Source: Zygnema circumcarinatum
Taxonomy: Eukaryota > Streptophyta > Zygnematophyceae > Zygnematales > Zygnemataceae
Assembly (NCBI GenBank): GCA_037447605.1
Contig: CM074804.1
Location: 4,513,911-4,577,910, forward strand
Direction of reading: 5' to 3'
Length of the DNA stretch: 64,000 nucleotides
Both the position numbers and the translations under genes were made by a program. The notes beneath the pieces are model-generated. The model ran no database searches. It was not told where the DNA came from and was given only the letters and a program-made list of their open reading frames with translations. Position 1 is the stretch's first letter. The number at the start of each line of letters is the position of its first letter. Below are positions 13,074 to 25,201 of the stretch, piece by piece.

Positions 13074-16000
13074 CTACGGTTTGTCGGACTCCACATACGA
13101 CCTGTACAACATGTCTCCATGCACCGAGGACGCCCCATACTTTGACTGGCCATGCTCCTCCGCCCCCTCCTTCACAGAACCTAAATTAACTGCACTCCTC
13201 TCCCCCCCGGTCGGGCTTTCCGGAATATTCACCTCCTCAAACCGCCCACTTGCTTCATACCTTCCACTCGCCCCATAGCGCATACTCGACCCAAGTCGGA
13301 AGCTTGTTCCAAACCTATTGCTGTCATCGTACCTCCCACTCTCTGTAGGCGTCTTGGCCTCTTCATTGAACAGCTTTAGATTTCCTGCCGAGGATGCGCG
13401 GGGCATTCTCGTACTCTTCGAGCGCGGCGAATTATGATTCTCACTATATTTAAAAACGCGAGTGGAGGCGGAAATGCCACGTGGAGCAAGATAAGGGGCT
13501 ACGGCATCCAATCCCATGCCTTGGTTTGATCCTTTCGTGCTCTCCTCCAGCTTCCTACCTCTGTTCAAATGCTTCATAGCCATCCGTCTACCCTTGAGAA
13601 TCTCCAAGAAGACCTCCACATCGAACTCAACAGGGAAGCCCAGCTCTCCAATTTTGGCCTCCTCCGCCCCCCCATAGAGCATGTTTTGGCGGAGCCGTCT
13701 GAGGGAGTCGGCCTGTGAGGACATCCCAAGATGCACCAATAGGGCCTCGAGCTCGGTCTCTCTCAGAGTGCCACCTGTCTTGCTCACCTCCCGCATCTTC
13801 CGTCCTATGGTCCGTAGCTCCTTAGCATCCAGCAGCACCGATAAGAGCACAACCGCCGCCTTTTGGAACTGCGAATGGCACCATCCAACGCTCGACCAAT
13901 TTTCAGATTTCTAAACTCAAGCATCCAGAAGTAGCTATTTAGGTTTTCCGTCCCAATGAGTAAATAGATAAACAGAAAGTACATACACACATGAAGTAAA
14001 AAATGCGAAATATACACAAAGGAGAAAACAGAGGAGAGTCCTGCCCCACCTGCCGTATTCTTGTGTAGGCTTGGATGCCGCGAATGGACCCTTCAAGGTT
14101 AACCTTGCCACGTGGCGCAACTCCAGTGATCCACGGATGGTTTAGCGCCTGTGCTGGTGTGATCCGGGACCGTGGATCCGGGTCAAGCAGCTTCTTTAAA
14201 AGATCTACCAGAGCCAATGACGTCGAAGGGGGCAGCCCTTCAACTTTTCCAGCCTGCCCGCCGCCCTCCAATGTCCCCGAGCTGCCTCAGCGGCCACGAA
14301 TCCCACCCTCCTCTCAAAGCTCCCAGGCGCCCCAATTGCTTTTCAATGCCTGCCACGTGTCGCCTACCAGGAGGCTCTGCCACGTGTCGCCTACCTGGAG
14401 GCTCTGCCACGTTGGATTGTTCTTCACTGATTGGCTGGTGAGGACAGGTGGCAGCCCTGTGAGCAGCACATAGAGGATGGCTCCCACGCTCCATGTGTCC
14501 ACTTCTCGACCGTAATCGGGCGGCCTCCCCCAGACCTCGGGAGCAGCATAGAACGGCGTTGCCATGAAGTCGTGCAGGCGCGTCTTCTCGCCCACAATGG
14601 CAGCACTCCCAAAATCCACCACCTTAATGTCCAGCCCGTCCGGCTCAGAAAGGAGGATGTTCTCCGGCTTCTGCAGGAACAATTCAGAACTGTGAGAGCA
14701 AGAGGAAGGGGAGAGGTGAGGTAGGGAGGGGAGGCGGTCAAACAGAGTGCTTCAATAGAGGGAGTGGAAGCGAGCTTACTAGGTCTCTGTGAACCACTCC
14801 CTTCCTGTGGCAGTAGTCAACGGCCTCCAGCAGCTGCTGCCCTGCAGGGCGGGCAGAGCTCGAGGGGCAAGCGACATCAGGTTGCAGCTTGCAAAAGAAA
14901 GGGCTGACCTGCATGCATGCGCTATGCTATGGGAGGGAAGGCTGGGTTGAAAGAAGGGAACAGATTATGGTTGAAGTCCTGCCGATCATGATCACGTTAT
15001 GTACATTTGATAGGATGACACAACTACACAAACTCGCTATAAGACCGGCCGCCATTGGTGGAATTGATGGAATTGGCAGACACGTTCTCTGTCTCCATAG
15101 ACATCGGCATCGTGAAGGGCCCAAACACCACATAGAACGAGGACGAGGATAGACAGCAATTTAAGTGTCTGTATGCCGAAGCTATAAATCGACAAATCTA
15201 GGAGCCAAGAACGCCCTTAGCAGGGTCCGGGCCTAGTGAAGTGCCTGCTATAGGGAAGCAGGAGAGACAGTGTTCCTCCGACTCTGACCGAGGGGAAGCC
15301 CTCCCTCCCTCCTCCCACCCTTGCCGAAGGTCTCACCAATGCAGGCAGCATCCTCCTCAGAGAAAGTGGCTCTGCCGGCCATGTTCTGGAACAGATCTCC
15401 TCCTCTGGCAAGCTCCAACACCAGGTAAAGGTAGTGATTGTCTTCATATGTTCCGTAAAGCTGAATGATGTGGGGGCAGGAAGTCTCCTTCTCCCATAGC
15501 TGCAAGGCGAAACGCTGTTCCTGTCAGCCAAAACGAGCTCAAGGGCGAGAGTGGGGCTTCTCCATGCAGATGGTTAACTGAATTCTAGCATTGAATCAGT
15601 ATCATTTTCTCCTTGAGCTTGTTTCTTAGAATGGGTAGGATTCTCACATGCTGCAACGCCTCCACCTCACTCGTCTGCATCTCCCTCCCAATGGCAGCAT
15701 GTCCCCTTCAAGTCAGACCACGAGAGCAGCGCATACGAAGGAGCTTGCTCCCTCAAAGACTTCCTGTGATTAAACGACAAAAGGCAGCGAATGCAGGCGA
15801 AGAAGTGGGCCGTAAAGAAATGGACTCACGCGGCTGATCCGTTCGGGGCGGCCGCCGAGCACTGCCTTTGAGCAGGCTTTGATGGCCACCTCCTTCGCGC
15901 TGCGCTTGTGGCGCCCCTCTCTGCCAAACAAGGCGCACCTTTAGCGCTTAAATACTGCATACTACTACTACTAATACTGCATGCTACTGATGATTACCGC

Positions 16001-16748
16001 ACTTTTTGTTCTCTACTGACATAGAACCATCAGTTGCAACCATCGAAGAAAAAAAGTGTCACATTCTATGATATTCTTTCTGGCTAGTGGGGCCGGATGG
16101 CTTCAAAGTAATAAAACGGATATTCGAACACATTCCTGTATCTGCTCGGCATGAAAATGGCAATGATTTAAAATACAGGAATAATGGACATCTGGAAAGA
16201 GGGCCCCAAGGTTCTGCAAAGAGAAAGACCAAGGACCACTTGAAAGACTTACGATCCCATGTAGGAAGAGAAAACTGACTTATTGCATTCAGCATAGCCA
16301 AGAACATCACAAACCAACTTCATTAGAACAGTCGCAATTTAAAAAACCAGTAAAATCCGGGAAATTTCAAAATGGCAAGAAAAATGAATATGTTCACTAG
16401 GATGAAGTCAATTTTTTTTCGTTGTACGAGATTCTACGTTATGAAAACTGCTCTCCGGTGACTCTTCATTCTTCAGGTTTAAAAAATCACGGACATCAGT
16501 AGATTCACAAATTTCACCACGCTCACAAGGCTGCATTTTCCACGCCAAAGCTGAAATTCTTGCAAAATTCTTCAATATCGGCGCACCGCGGTCTAGCGAG
16601 GCAGAGCTCACCTGACAGTGGCCACCCTACCAAAGCCCAGCGCCCCTCCCTGAACCCTGTACTCCTCCTCCAACCGCGCGCCTTCTCCCAATTTGGTTCC
16701 TCCAACCAAAAGTGGCTCTGCCACTTCCCGGGAGCCGCAGCCGCCCAT
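13074..16748 (-). CDS. Ser/Thr protein kinase, CDPK/CRK-like, N-myristoylated, no canonical EF-hand seen
   Basis: A calcium-dependent-kinase-family enzyme, about 584 aa. Eight exons in phase: 16612-16748, 15830-15920, 15648-15674, 15337-15499, 14780-14841, 14395-14670, 14050-14253, 13074-13868. The start MGGCGS carries a Gly2 myristoylation signal and Cys4 for palmitoylation, so it is probably membrane bound. The kinase domain (about residues 25-320) shows a Gly-rich loop (GALGFGRV), the VAIK lysine, HRDLKPEN split between exons 5 and 6, DFG, APE, and the C-lobe motif RITPAQALNHPW. Exon 8 (264 aa) begins like the CDPK/CRK autoinhibitory junction (FQKAAVVLL...) and continues with helical sequence where EF-hands should be, but no DxDxDG loop is visible. 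The last ~130 residues are rich in Ser, Gly and Arg with repeated SxRYxASGR-like segments. The exon 3 boundary is the least certain. It lies near the Ca2+ pump on the same strand, but 2.5 kb separate them. Confidence 0.85.
14349..14415. repeat. 27-bp tandem duplication carrying a splice donor
   Basis: The unit GCCACGTGTCGCCTACC... is present about 2.4 times. On the coding strand each full copy ends with a GTAGGC donor, giving exon 6 ends at 14395 or 14368, exactly 27 nt apart and in the same phase. Confidence 0.8.
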
Positions 16749-16830
16749 GGCCGCCCTCGGGCTCACGCGCGGACTGGCAAAGGGAGGAGGCGGCGGGGGG
16801 AACAAGAGTGAGAGGGAGAGAGAAAAAGTA

Positions 16831-16861
<31 letters not shown>

Positions 16862-19758
16862 GGACTTTCATTGCACGTACGCGCGTGCAATAAAAGTGAA
16901 AGCGAGAGAAGAATTGGGCCAAGAGAGAAAGATGGAGAGTGAGGGACTGAAGGAAAGAGAAAAAAGGAAACAGAAAGTGCATAAGGATCGAATGTAAGCC
17001 AATCGCTGGCAAGAGCGGTTCCAAGACTGGTGAACTTGCTTGCAAGGAGCCAACTTTTTCATCTCTCAAACAGTCAAAACAGCGTCAATTACGCTCGTGC
17101 TTACCAAAGTCAGCACGAAGCAGAGTCTTCCTGCACATTGCTGAAGGTACAGAATGGACGCTCCTTACGGCTACCTCTCTACGACAATAAACAGACCCTA
17201 TCACATTGATCCATTACATGAACGAGCTTAACTGTTGGTATATCAAAGTCTCAAGTATCACGAGGCTATCTCATTACAGAGCAAGCAGCCGTGACATCCC
17301 TGCAGGGGCTGTCACTAGTGCTGCTTCAAGAGGGAGCGCCTCGCAGGGAGAACCTTTCAGCAGCTTTACTTTAGCAAATTTCCTCAATTCGCCGGCCGTC
17401 TAAGCACAACAGGGCCCAAGGAAGGGCCGAAGCAGAAGGAACCGCAGTGCAGCTGCTGCAACCATCCCAGGCTTCCACTGCGTTCGCTCGCTCCACTTTT
17501 TAGACAAGACAAGCAGCGGTCCAAAAAAGGAGGAGCGGCAGTGCACGGCCGTACGATCACACCGTACGAATACTTTGTTTGATCGCCAGGTGTGCAGTCC
17601 CGCGCACCACCACGTGTACTTGTTTGTACGGCGCATCGCAAACCCACACGTGCCGCACGTGTTGACTGTACGGCCGGGCGGGCGGCGCCTGCCCCTTGGC
17701 GTCCCGAGGGGCCTTCGGCCATTCCTTGGGGGGAGGCCTGCAGCCCGCAGGCGCCGTACGGCCCTCCAGCGGCGCGCAGCACGGACCCCGTCGCACGGCA
17801 CGGGACGGGACGGGGGCCCTCCGCGCATGTGAAAGGGCCGCAGTTTGGCATTGCATGTTTGCCGGTTGCGGCGTGCCTGGGCTGCTCCCTCATCGCGGTG
17901 GCACGATACGGTACGGTACGTCACGATACGATACGACACGATACGTACGTGTCGCTGGCGACAACCGGGCCGGCGAAACCGGGGGCGGAAAAGGGGAAGA
18001 AAGAGGGAGGGAGAGAGTGGGAGAAGCAGCTAGAGAGAGGGCGAGCGACGGACAGGCGTCTGCGGGCCGCCATCCCTTGGCGTCCATGGAGCTCGGCCAC
18101 GAGCTCATATCGCCTCCACGATGCGAAGCGGTCTCCGCCCCTCCGCTCCCTCTCCCCCCTTTCTCCTTTCCCCCTCGCTATCTCCTCCATCTGTGTCTCC
18201 CAATATCTGCTTTTCTCATTTTTTACTCATTCATAACACTATTTGCACTACTTGCAAGTTTCTTATTTAGAATGAGTTGGACCTTCACATGCAGTGTGCA
18301 GTATTTTATTGAATATCAGAAGCATGAAAAGTGCCATGTAACTCGTATTCGCACTGCCACTGAACCACCGCCTAAGTCCTCGATCCTAGAAATTCTGCAA
18401 GCCCTAAAAACACGAAAACTCTAAAATCGCAGAAGGCCTCAAGTACGTGCCAATGACGAAACCTGAAACCCTAAAGACCCTTCAAGCCTTAAAACCCTAA
18501 AGACAATAAAAATCTTAAAAGCCTGAAGGACCTGCAAATCCGAAAGTCTTATTGTGATAAGAATGTTCAAAAGTAATCTCCTTCATTCTCCAAATTTGCT
18601 TTTCGCACATTTTTTGCATTTGCTTATTTCTTCACTACTCTAAAAATCATCATTAGACCCAGACGCTAACTCTCTAGCCATTACATAAACTTGTTGCACA
18701 TATGACAATTCGCTAGTGCAATTAGTCACATCGCCCATGGCACCACATCCTTCCCCGCAGTCCCTGTTCCCGTCAGCGCTGCACCGTGACAAGTTGCGCC
18801 GCCGCAAAGCACGTGCGAGCGGGCCTCGCTTCGTTACCATTTCCGCATTCCGATGCCGCAGTGGGCGGCCGGCCACCGGGCAGGCAGGCAGGCAGGCGGC
18901 GGCGGCTGCCGGCCGGCAGGACCGCCGCCAACACATGCCGCCGCGGCACGGCACGGCACGGCGGGGCCTGCCGGTCCGCCATGGCGCCGCGCCGCCAACA
19001 ACCAGACGCTGCCGACCGACCGACCGACCGACCGATTGGCCGCCCGGCCAAAACAATGCCGCCGTACTGCTGCATCTGCGGGCCGTACGGGATTCCCCTG
19101 TACGGCTGTCCGACTTCAATAAATTACGACTGGCTGGCAGGCTGGCGCTGGCGGCGATCTTGGCTCCGTCCTGTCTCGTCTTGTCCCGAGGGAGGGAGGG
19201 AGGCGCGACTCTCGTCTGCCGGGGGGGGGGAACCGTCTGCCTCGTCGCAGTTCCGTTCCCCCCCACTGCGAAACTGCGGAAGAGAGAGATCTGGCCGCGA
19301 GCGTGCCTCCTCGCGTCCCGGAGAGCCGCCCTTCGCCCCGCCCCCCCTCCCCCCCCCCGCGGCGAGAACCTTCCGGACGCGCCCTCGCTCGCTGCCTGCC
19401 TGTCGGTCGGTCGGACGGTCGGGGGAGGGCCGGCCAATCGGAGGGCCGCGCTGACTCACCCACGCGCGCGGGCGGGGCCGCGCTGGCCCGCCGCCAGGAC
19501 CGGCGGGGACCAGGCCGGGCCCGTCGCGGCGAATTCACCAAATGTGTGCCCACGTGGCGGCCGCCTACTGGCTCTCCCCCGGCCGCCGAAAAAAAGGCCC
19601 CTGCCGGGAACCCCTGGGGAGGGGAGGGGAGCCGTTAGTGACGTCCCGGCCACGTTGGCGCGGAGCCGCGGCTGTAGCCAGGACCTAGGCTGTAGCGTGG
19701 TGGCGGCTGTAGCGAGGTGGACCGCCAGGTCCCGCGGGGCGGCGGGCAACCGACCGAC
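16749..19758. other. Intergenic: promoter side of kinase, then GC-rich low-complexity DNA
   Basis: Contains a GA run (16830-16858), CGTACG/ACGATACG-type short palindromic repeats (about 17545-17660 and 17900-17955), an A-rich patch with scattered AACCCTAAA words (18460-18550), and a very GC-rich block at 18840-19740 with short CAGG and GACC runs. Long open frames here come from base composition. No protein family or RNA gene was recognised. Confidence 0.5.
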
Positions 19759-19759
19759 T

Positions 19760-19768
19760 TATATATAG
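19760..19768 (+). promoter_or_regulatory. Probable TATA box of haemoglobin gene 1
   Basis: TATATATAG, 161 bases before the ATG at 19929, is the only strong TATA-like string in the GC-rich 1 kb upstream of the gene. The start site would fall near 19790, leaving a 5' leader of about 140 nt. Confidence 0.5.
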
Positions 19769-19928
19769 ATAGAGAGGGCGACGTAGCTTCAGGCTGCAGA
19801 CGGCGGATAGCGGACTGGCGGCTGGCAAGCGGAGGCTCTGAGCTGCGGCTGCGAGGGAAGGGGAGGGGAGGGCAGGTAAAAGGGATTGCGTAGGGTTTCG
19901 GAAGCCGAGTGTGATATCTGCAACAGCC

Positions 19929-21239
19929 ATGGCGTTGACGGAAGCGCAGGCGCAGTTGGTGAAGGACGGGTGGGAGCTCGGGGTGATGCCGGACTTGGAC
20001 AAGCATGCGATGGTCTTCTTCCTCGGGTGAGGACTGAGCTGTTTGGTGTGGCACGTGCAGTAAGCAGAAGGTTTTCTTTCAAGTGCTTTTCTGTTCGTTC
20101 TGCCCGGATGTATCGTTGTTCTTACGACGTGTTACTTGCCTTTGTCTGCTCTCCTGTCCCTATCTCTTCCCTTACGTTCGTATCCTGTCACTATTCTTTC
20201 TCTCTTCATTTCTAAGTTCCCTCTCATTTTCTATTTCTGTCATCCCATCAGCTCCCCTCCTGACCTTTTGCAGCTGCCCTCACCTTGATTTTCTCTTTAC
20301 CACGTGTCCTTTGTCTCTCCTTACTTGATTTTTCTCTTCACCGCTCATGATTTTTTTGTTCAATTTCCTTCATTCTTCACCTTGTCTCGGATTCTTCCTT
20401 GCTGCTTCTCTTGCATCATGGCTTCCGAAATTTCTGATCGATCCATTTCAGAAAAAAAGGTGCTTTTATACCGTGCACCTCCGCCTCCCGCTCCTTTCCT
20501 TCCATCCTCTTCTCGAACTCTCCTGCCTCCCTCCTGCCTCCTGACGCCCTGCTCCTTCTGACGCCATGCCTGACAGAATCTTTGAGAGAGCCCCTTCAGC
20601 GAAAGCCCTCTTTTCCTTCCTCCGCGACGTCCCTCCTGAGGAGGACCTCAGCACCAGCCCCCAGCTGCAGAAGCATGCCACGTATGCCCTCAAGACGGTG
20701 AGTCGTCCATGTCCATACGCGTGTTCAGATTTAATTGACTCGTACATGCTTTCTGCCGTTACGTGATGGGCGAGGTAGGAATTTCATTGAAGTGTGGGAG
20801 TTCAAATTGTAACTGAATAAGTGTTGGAGTGGAGATGCAGGCGGGAGAGGCTGTGGCGACATTTGCTGATCCGGTTGCCTTTGAAGCAACCAAGAAGAAG
20901 CTGCGAGTGCTTGGAAAAATTCACGCCAAGTACAATGTCCAGGAGGCTCATTTTCCGGTAGGTGGATGCAACGGATTTTAGTAATGAAATATTCAATCGT
21001 GATGAGCAGTGAGTTAATTTTTTTTTTTGTTCCTTCCCCTATTTCGTGTTTGGGACGAGGCTTAAGGTGGTTTGTTTGTGCTGCAGGTGGTGAAGGATGC
21101 GCTGATGGACACTTTACGGAAGGGGTTCCGTTCACTCTGGAACGGAGACATGGAAGCTGCATGGAGCACCGCGGTTGACATTGTTGCGACTGAAATGATT
21201 GTGGGGCTCAACGAGGGCTACGCCAAATTGAAAGTGTAA
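19929..21239 (+). CDS. Plant-type haemoglobin (phytoglobin) 1
   Basis: Haem-binding globin of the non-symbiotic plant kind. Such proteins scavenge nitric oxide and bind O2 in the cytosol and nucleus. Four exons, 19929-20026, 20577-20697, 20841-20957 and 21087-21239, give 162 aa. The three introns sit where plant haemoglobin introns sit. Visible family marks are TEAQAQLVKDGWE at the A helix, the IFERAPSAKALFSFLRD segment (compare IFEIAP..LFSFLRD in plants), the distal E7 histidine in LQKHA, the proximal F8 histidine in GKIHAKYNV, and an EAHFPVVKDAL G-helix start. A TATA box lies at 19760. A convergent paralogue follows at 23803-25201. Intron 1 (550 nt) is CT-rich. Confidence 0.95.
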
Positions 21240-23802
21240 AATAGGACGGGAAATTAGAGCAGTGGAGGGCAGCATGGGTGGTAGGAAGCAGCAGGTTACG
21301 TTCGCACTCGTTGAGGATATCCCTTGTTCCTAGTGCTTAGGTCGTGGGCGAGGTCAGTGTAGAATTAAAATCGACTAGTCGAATAGTCTTCTGGTTTTAC
21401 AACAAGCAGATTGCGATCTGAACGTGGCTTTCTGTTTTTGGAATTCCTTTTTCCTTTAACTACGTTACGTGTAAATGAGAAATCTATTGTAAATTTTTGT
21501 GGGGTCCACGCTCCACCATTCCTTCAGTGTAAACAAGCGAACGCAGTAAACGCCGTGAGCTCGCTCCGCATGAGCTGCATGAGCCGTTGTTCCATTGCCC
21601 CAAAACCTTCCTCTCTGAAAAGAACCACGAGGGCGAGGTACGGTGGCAGCAGCGGCGAGGACTGGCGGCCGTCCGTACAAGTTTCGCACGAGTGGTATCC
21701 AGCCCAGAATGCTCCACCGACTAATCCACTTTCGCCAGCTGGCGAGGACGGGCAGGAAAATGTTTAAATTTGCTGCGAACGAAGTGGGAGTGGCCAATGA
21801 GAGAGAGTCAGGCACGCTCATGAATTGTCGCACGTGTGAAAAAAAAACAACTGCTCAAGCTGCCAGCTTGCAATTCGCACGGCGCGTTTTCGCCCTCCCC
21901 CAACCCGCGGCCCTTGGCGAGGGCGGGCGGGCGGGCGGCAAGTCGAACTCGGTTAGCGTCTCGCGCGTTCTCAGTGGCAGGCTCGAGGTGCGGACTACTA
22001 CTTCCGTCCATCCCTCCCCGGGCTGCCTATGGTCCGCCGTCCTCTTGTCCTACTCGTAGCCCCCCTGCGTGCGGCCACTCGGACCTCGGTTTTGTCTCTA
22101 GGGGGGCCCGGCCCGAGCGGCCGGCCGGTTGGTTGCTTGTTTTACGAGACGTGACATGACGTGTCGTGACGTGCTGAGTGACACACTCGGCTGACTCCTG
22201 CAAGTCCTCCCTCGGTCCCTCAGGCCCTCCCTCAGGCCCTCCCTCCCTCAGTCCCTCCATTCCTCAGTTCCTCCCTCCCTCCCTCCCTCCCTCCCTCCCT
22301 CAGTCCCTCTCCCTCCCTCCGTCAGTCCCTCCGTCCCTCCCTATCGGCCGGGCCGGGCCCTGCGGGCGGGCGGGGCCGTACTCGCTCGTCGCGAGGCTGT
22401 CTGTCTGTCTCTCCGCCTGTCTGCCTACGCGCGCGGCGACATCCGGGCCGGCCCGGCCCTGCGGAGCAGCAGGAACACTCCTCTCTCCTTCTCCTGCCTC
22501 CCCTCTCCCTTTCCCCCCGCCTAGTCGCGATCCAACGGGCCCCCCTCTCTTTTTCCCCGCACTTGCCCCTCTCTCCGCCCACGTGCGGCCGCACACATTC
22601 TGCTCTGACTCTTCTCTCCGCCATTTCTCCTTTCTCCTCCTCTTCCCCCCCCAACCCCACTCCCTCCCCATCCCCTCATCTACCTCTCCCTCTCCCTCTC
22701 CCCCTTTCCCACTACCCTTTTTCCCCTATCCGTCCCCCTCCCCGCCCTCCTCCACCTCTCCCACTCTCTCCCTCCCCCTGCACTCTCCCGTATCCCACTC
22801 CCTCCTCACTTTCCCGCTCTCGTACTCTCCCTCTATCGTGCCTTCTTTACCTCTTCCTCCCCTGCAGCTTGAACGATTTTCGTGAGAACCCATCAAAGCC
22901 AGCTGCTTCTTCTTCTTCTGCTTCTTCTTCTTACCTCCAACGGAGACCCCTGACAAAAAATGTCAAACTTTATAAGAATGCCGCGTGTGCCTAAAAAGCG
23001 GCTGAATGTGCGTTGCTTATTTAAAAAACTCACGCGATTGAGCAGGACTTTTTTTTTGTTTCTGATCGTTGTATGTCACAAGTGGCAAAAGGATTTTTGA
23101 TGCAGAATATATGGAAGGGTTCAGTTCGCTGTGGATGGCTTGGAGCGCCGACTTCCGTTGGAGCTCACGGCGACTGCCGGACTGGAGGAAGATGCACGCA
23201 ATCACCAATTTGCAGTTGCAGTTACTCAACAAAAGGTGCCCAACAGACATTTGGATTTGGGAGGGGGGGGGGGGGGGGGGGGGGGNNNNNNNNNNGGGGG
23301 GGGGAAGAGGAAAGAGAGGAAGAGGCAGAGGCAGAAAGAGAGGGAGAGATTATTTCTCCTTTTTTTATTTCCTTTCCATCCCGTCCCACGTCCTTAATAG
23401 CTGTACAATACGTTCGTTGTAAAGTACTAGAACTTCTAAAACGACTCCACCTTCAATCAAAAGCATTTCAAACGTAACCCTTTGCACTAGACCTACTTGT
23501 ATCTTGCAAACATCAACACGAACTGCAACCACCCTTAGCTCTAATCCTAACCCCATTCTAACTCTAGGACCAGCCATTACTTGTCTCTAGCCCTCATTCC
23601 AACCCTAACCTTATGCCTTTGCCTTCCAGAAAAGGACGAAGCGTCTTGCAGAGCAAGACTCCCCAGATTTATCACAAAACACCCGCTGTACATCTATACA
23701 GAGCCACACACAAAAAAAAAAAACCCCCTACTAAGCACATAAAGATGCGCTTGGACTAGTTAGACCGTAGCCGCACATGAATCATATGTGGAAAGCCCTT
23801 TC
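21240..23802. other. Intergenic between convergent haemoglobins: C/T-rich low complexity and a gap
   Basis: 3' flanks of both haemoglobin genes. CCCTCC/TCCCTC tracts run at about 22200-22345 and 22480-22870 and produce Pro/Ser-rich phantom frames. A G run with 10 undetermined bases is at 23263-23304. No further gene was recognised. Confidence 0.55.
23263..23304. other. Assembly gap (10 N) inside a poly-G run
   Basis: Ten undetermined bases at 23286-23295 are flanked on both sides by long G runs, so the true length of the homopolymer or the missing sequence is unknown. Confidence 0.95.
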
Positions 23803-25201
23803 TCAGTCATCAGCTGCGTTCTGTTTTGCATAGCCCTCGCGGAGGCCCTCTATCATTTCCCCTGTCATCATGTCGATGGCTATGTTCCATGCAGTCTCTA
23901 TGTCAGTTCTCCACAACGACCTTAAGGCTTTCCTTAGAGTATCCATAAATGCAGCCTTCATGATCTGTTCCTCCAAACAGATAGTTGTGTTTCAGTTAAC
24001 AGAGCTGAAATTTTAGGTTTGAAAAAACACATAATGTTAGTATGCAAGAGTGTCGTGTGAGGAGATGATTTCTGAAAGGGGAACGGAGTGAAAAGAAAGG
24101 TGATGGAGAATGGGGGAGGAAGGGAGGGAGAACGAGGAATGAAGGGGGGAAGAGGAAGGAGGGGAAGAGAGAGAAGGAGGGAGAGGAATAGAGAAGGGAA
24201 GAGAGAGAGGTGCTGATGACCAAAGGAGAGGATTGGGCGCTTGATAGGAGGAGGAAAGAGAGGAGATGGACCAGGGGGTGAAAGACAAAATAGGAGAGCG
24301 AGGCAAAGGGGGTGGTAAAGCAGAGAGAAGAGAACAGTGAAAATAGAGGGAAATGCGACTGACAGGGTTACTGGATAAACAGCAAAGGAGTCCTTGAATC
24401 TGAACGTTTAGCTTTTATCTCATTGGTCTCCAACAATTCTTCTTTGGTTTTTATTATGAGGACGCCAACTCAGGTTCTTTATCCTCTACGGTCCGTTCTT
24501 TGATATTTAATCAATGATCTTTGAACTGGGAACGTGAGACCACAGATGGATGTACCGGAAAGTGCTCCTCCTTCACATTATGCCTTGAATGAAGTCTTCC
24601 CAGAACTCGAATCTTCACCAAAGTCATGGCTATGGCGTCTGGTCCTTCAAATGAAGCTGCTGAACTGCCAATCTGCTCAACCATATGACTGAATAAGCCA
24701 CACGTAGAAATGCATGACAAATAAATGCTCAGTCCTTGAAAATATACTAATTTCAATTCTCCGGCTGCCACTGCAAAGACAGGAGTGAGAATACTACAGT
24801 AACTGAAGGTCGAAAGCTCTCGTTGAAGGACTGGTTCTATGTATGAAAATTTGAAATTACCGCTTTCAACGCTTTCGTCGCATGGAGCTCTAGCAGATCG
24901 CTGGGCCGCGCTCCTTGCTTCGGACAGAGGTCATACAGAAATAGCAGAAGCGTCTTTACCTCCGGGACTCTTGAAATAAATCTGAATCCAAAACAAATTG
25001 ATGCTCTTTTTTTTTGTTGAAAAAATAAACTAAAATTCAATCAAATCTTGCCCACTGTACTGCCAATAGGGGCATCGGACAGCGCGTCAGATGCACACAC
25101 CCCATAAAGAATACCATGGCATGCTTATCGACGCACGGCCCCACCACGACCTCCCACGTGTCCTTCACCAGCCGCGCCTGCCGCTCCGTGAGCATCGCCA
25201 T
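23803..25201 (-). CDS. Plant-type haemoglobin (phytoglobin) 2
   Basis: Second haemoglobin, 166 aa, four exons: 25101-25201, 24861-24981, 24556-24672, 23803-23964. Exons 2 and 3 are 121 and 117 nt, the same lengths and phases as in haemoglobin 1, so the two are gene duplicates. The protein starts MAMLTERQARLVKDTWEVVV; the second Met is also possible. The E7 histidine is in LELHATKAL and the F8 histidine in GRLHSRHNV. The C-terminal exon reads IMKAAFMDTLRKALRSLW, like VVKDALMDTLRKGFRSLW in the partner. The CD region is diverged: FLYDLCPKQGARPSDL replaces FLRDVPPEEDLSTSP. Exon 2 begins ISRVPEVKTLL instead of IFERAPSAKAL, so it evolved faster than its neighbour. Convergent with gene 1. Confidence 0.93.

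Noticed and set aside
17384-18236. Long overlapping GC-rich frames on both strands
   Set aside because: Open on several frames at once, with low-complexity Arg/Pro/Ala content and CGTACG repeats; no recognisable domain.
18480-18505. AACCCTAAA words resembling plant telomere repeats
   Set aside because: Only scattered single words in an A-rich patch, not a TTTAGGG array.
22178-22994. Pro/Ser/Leu-rich frames suggesting a hydroxyproline-rich wall protein
   Set aside because: All come from CCCTCC/TCCCTC tracts; several frames are open at once and there is no signal peptide or regular SP(n) motif.
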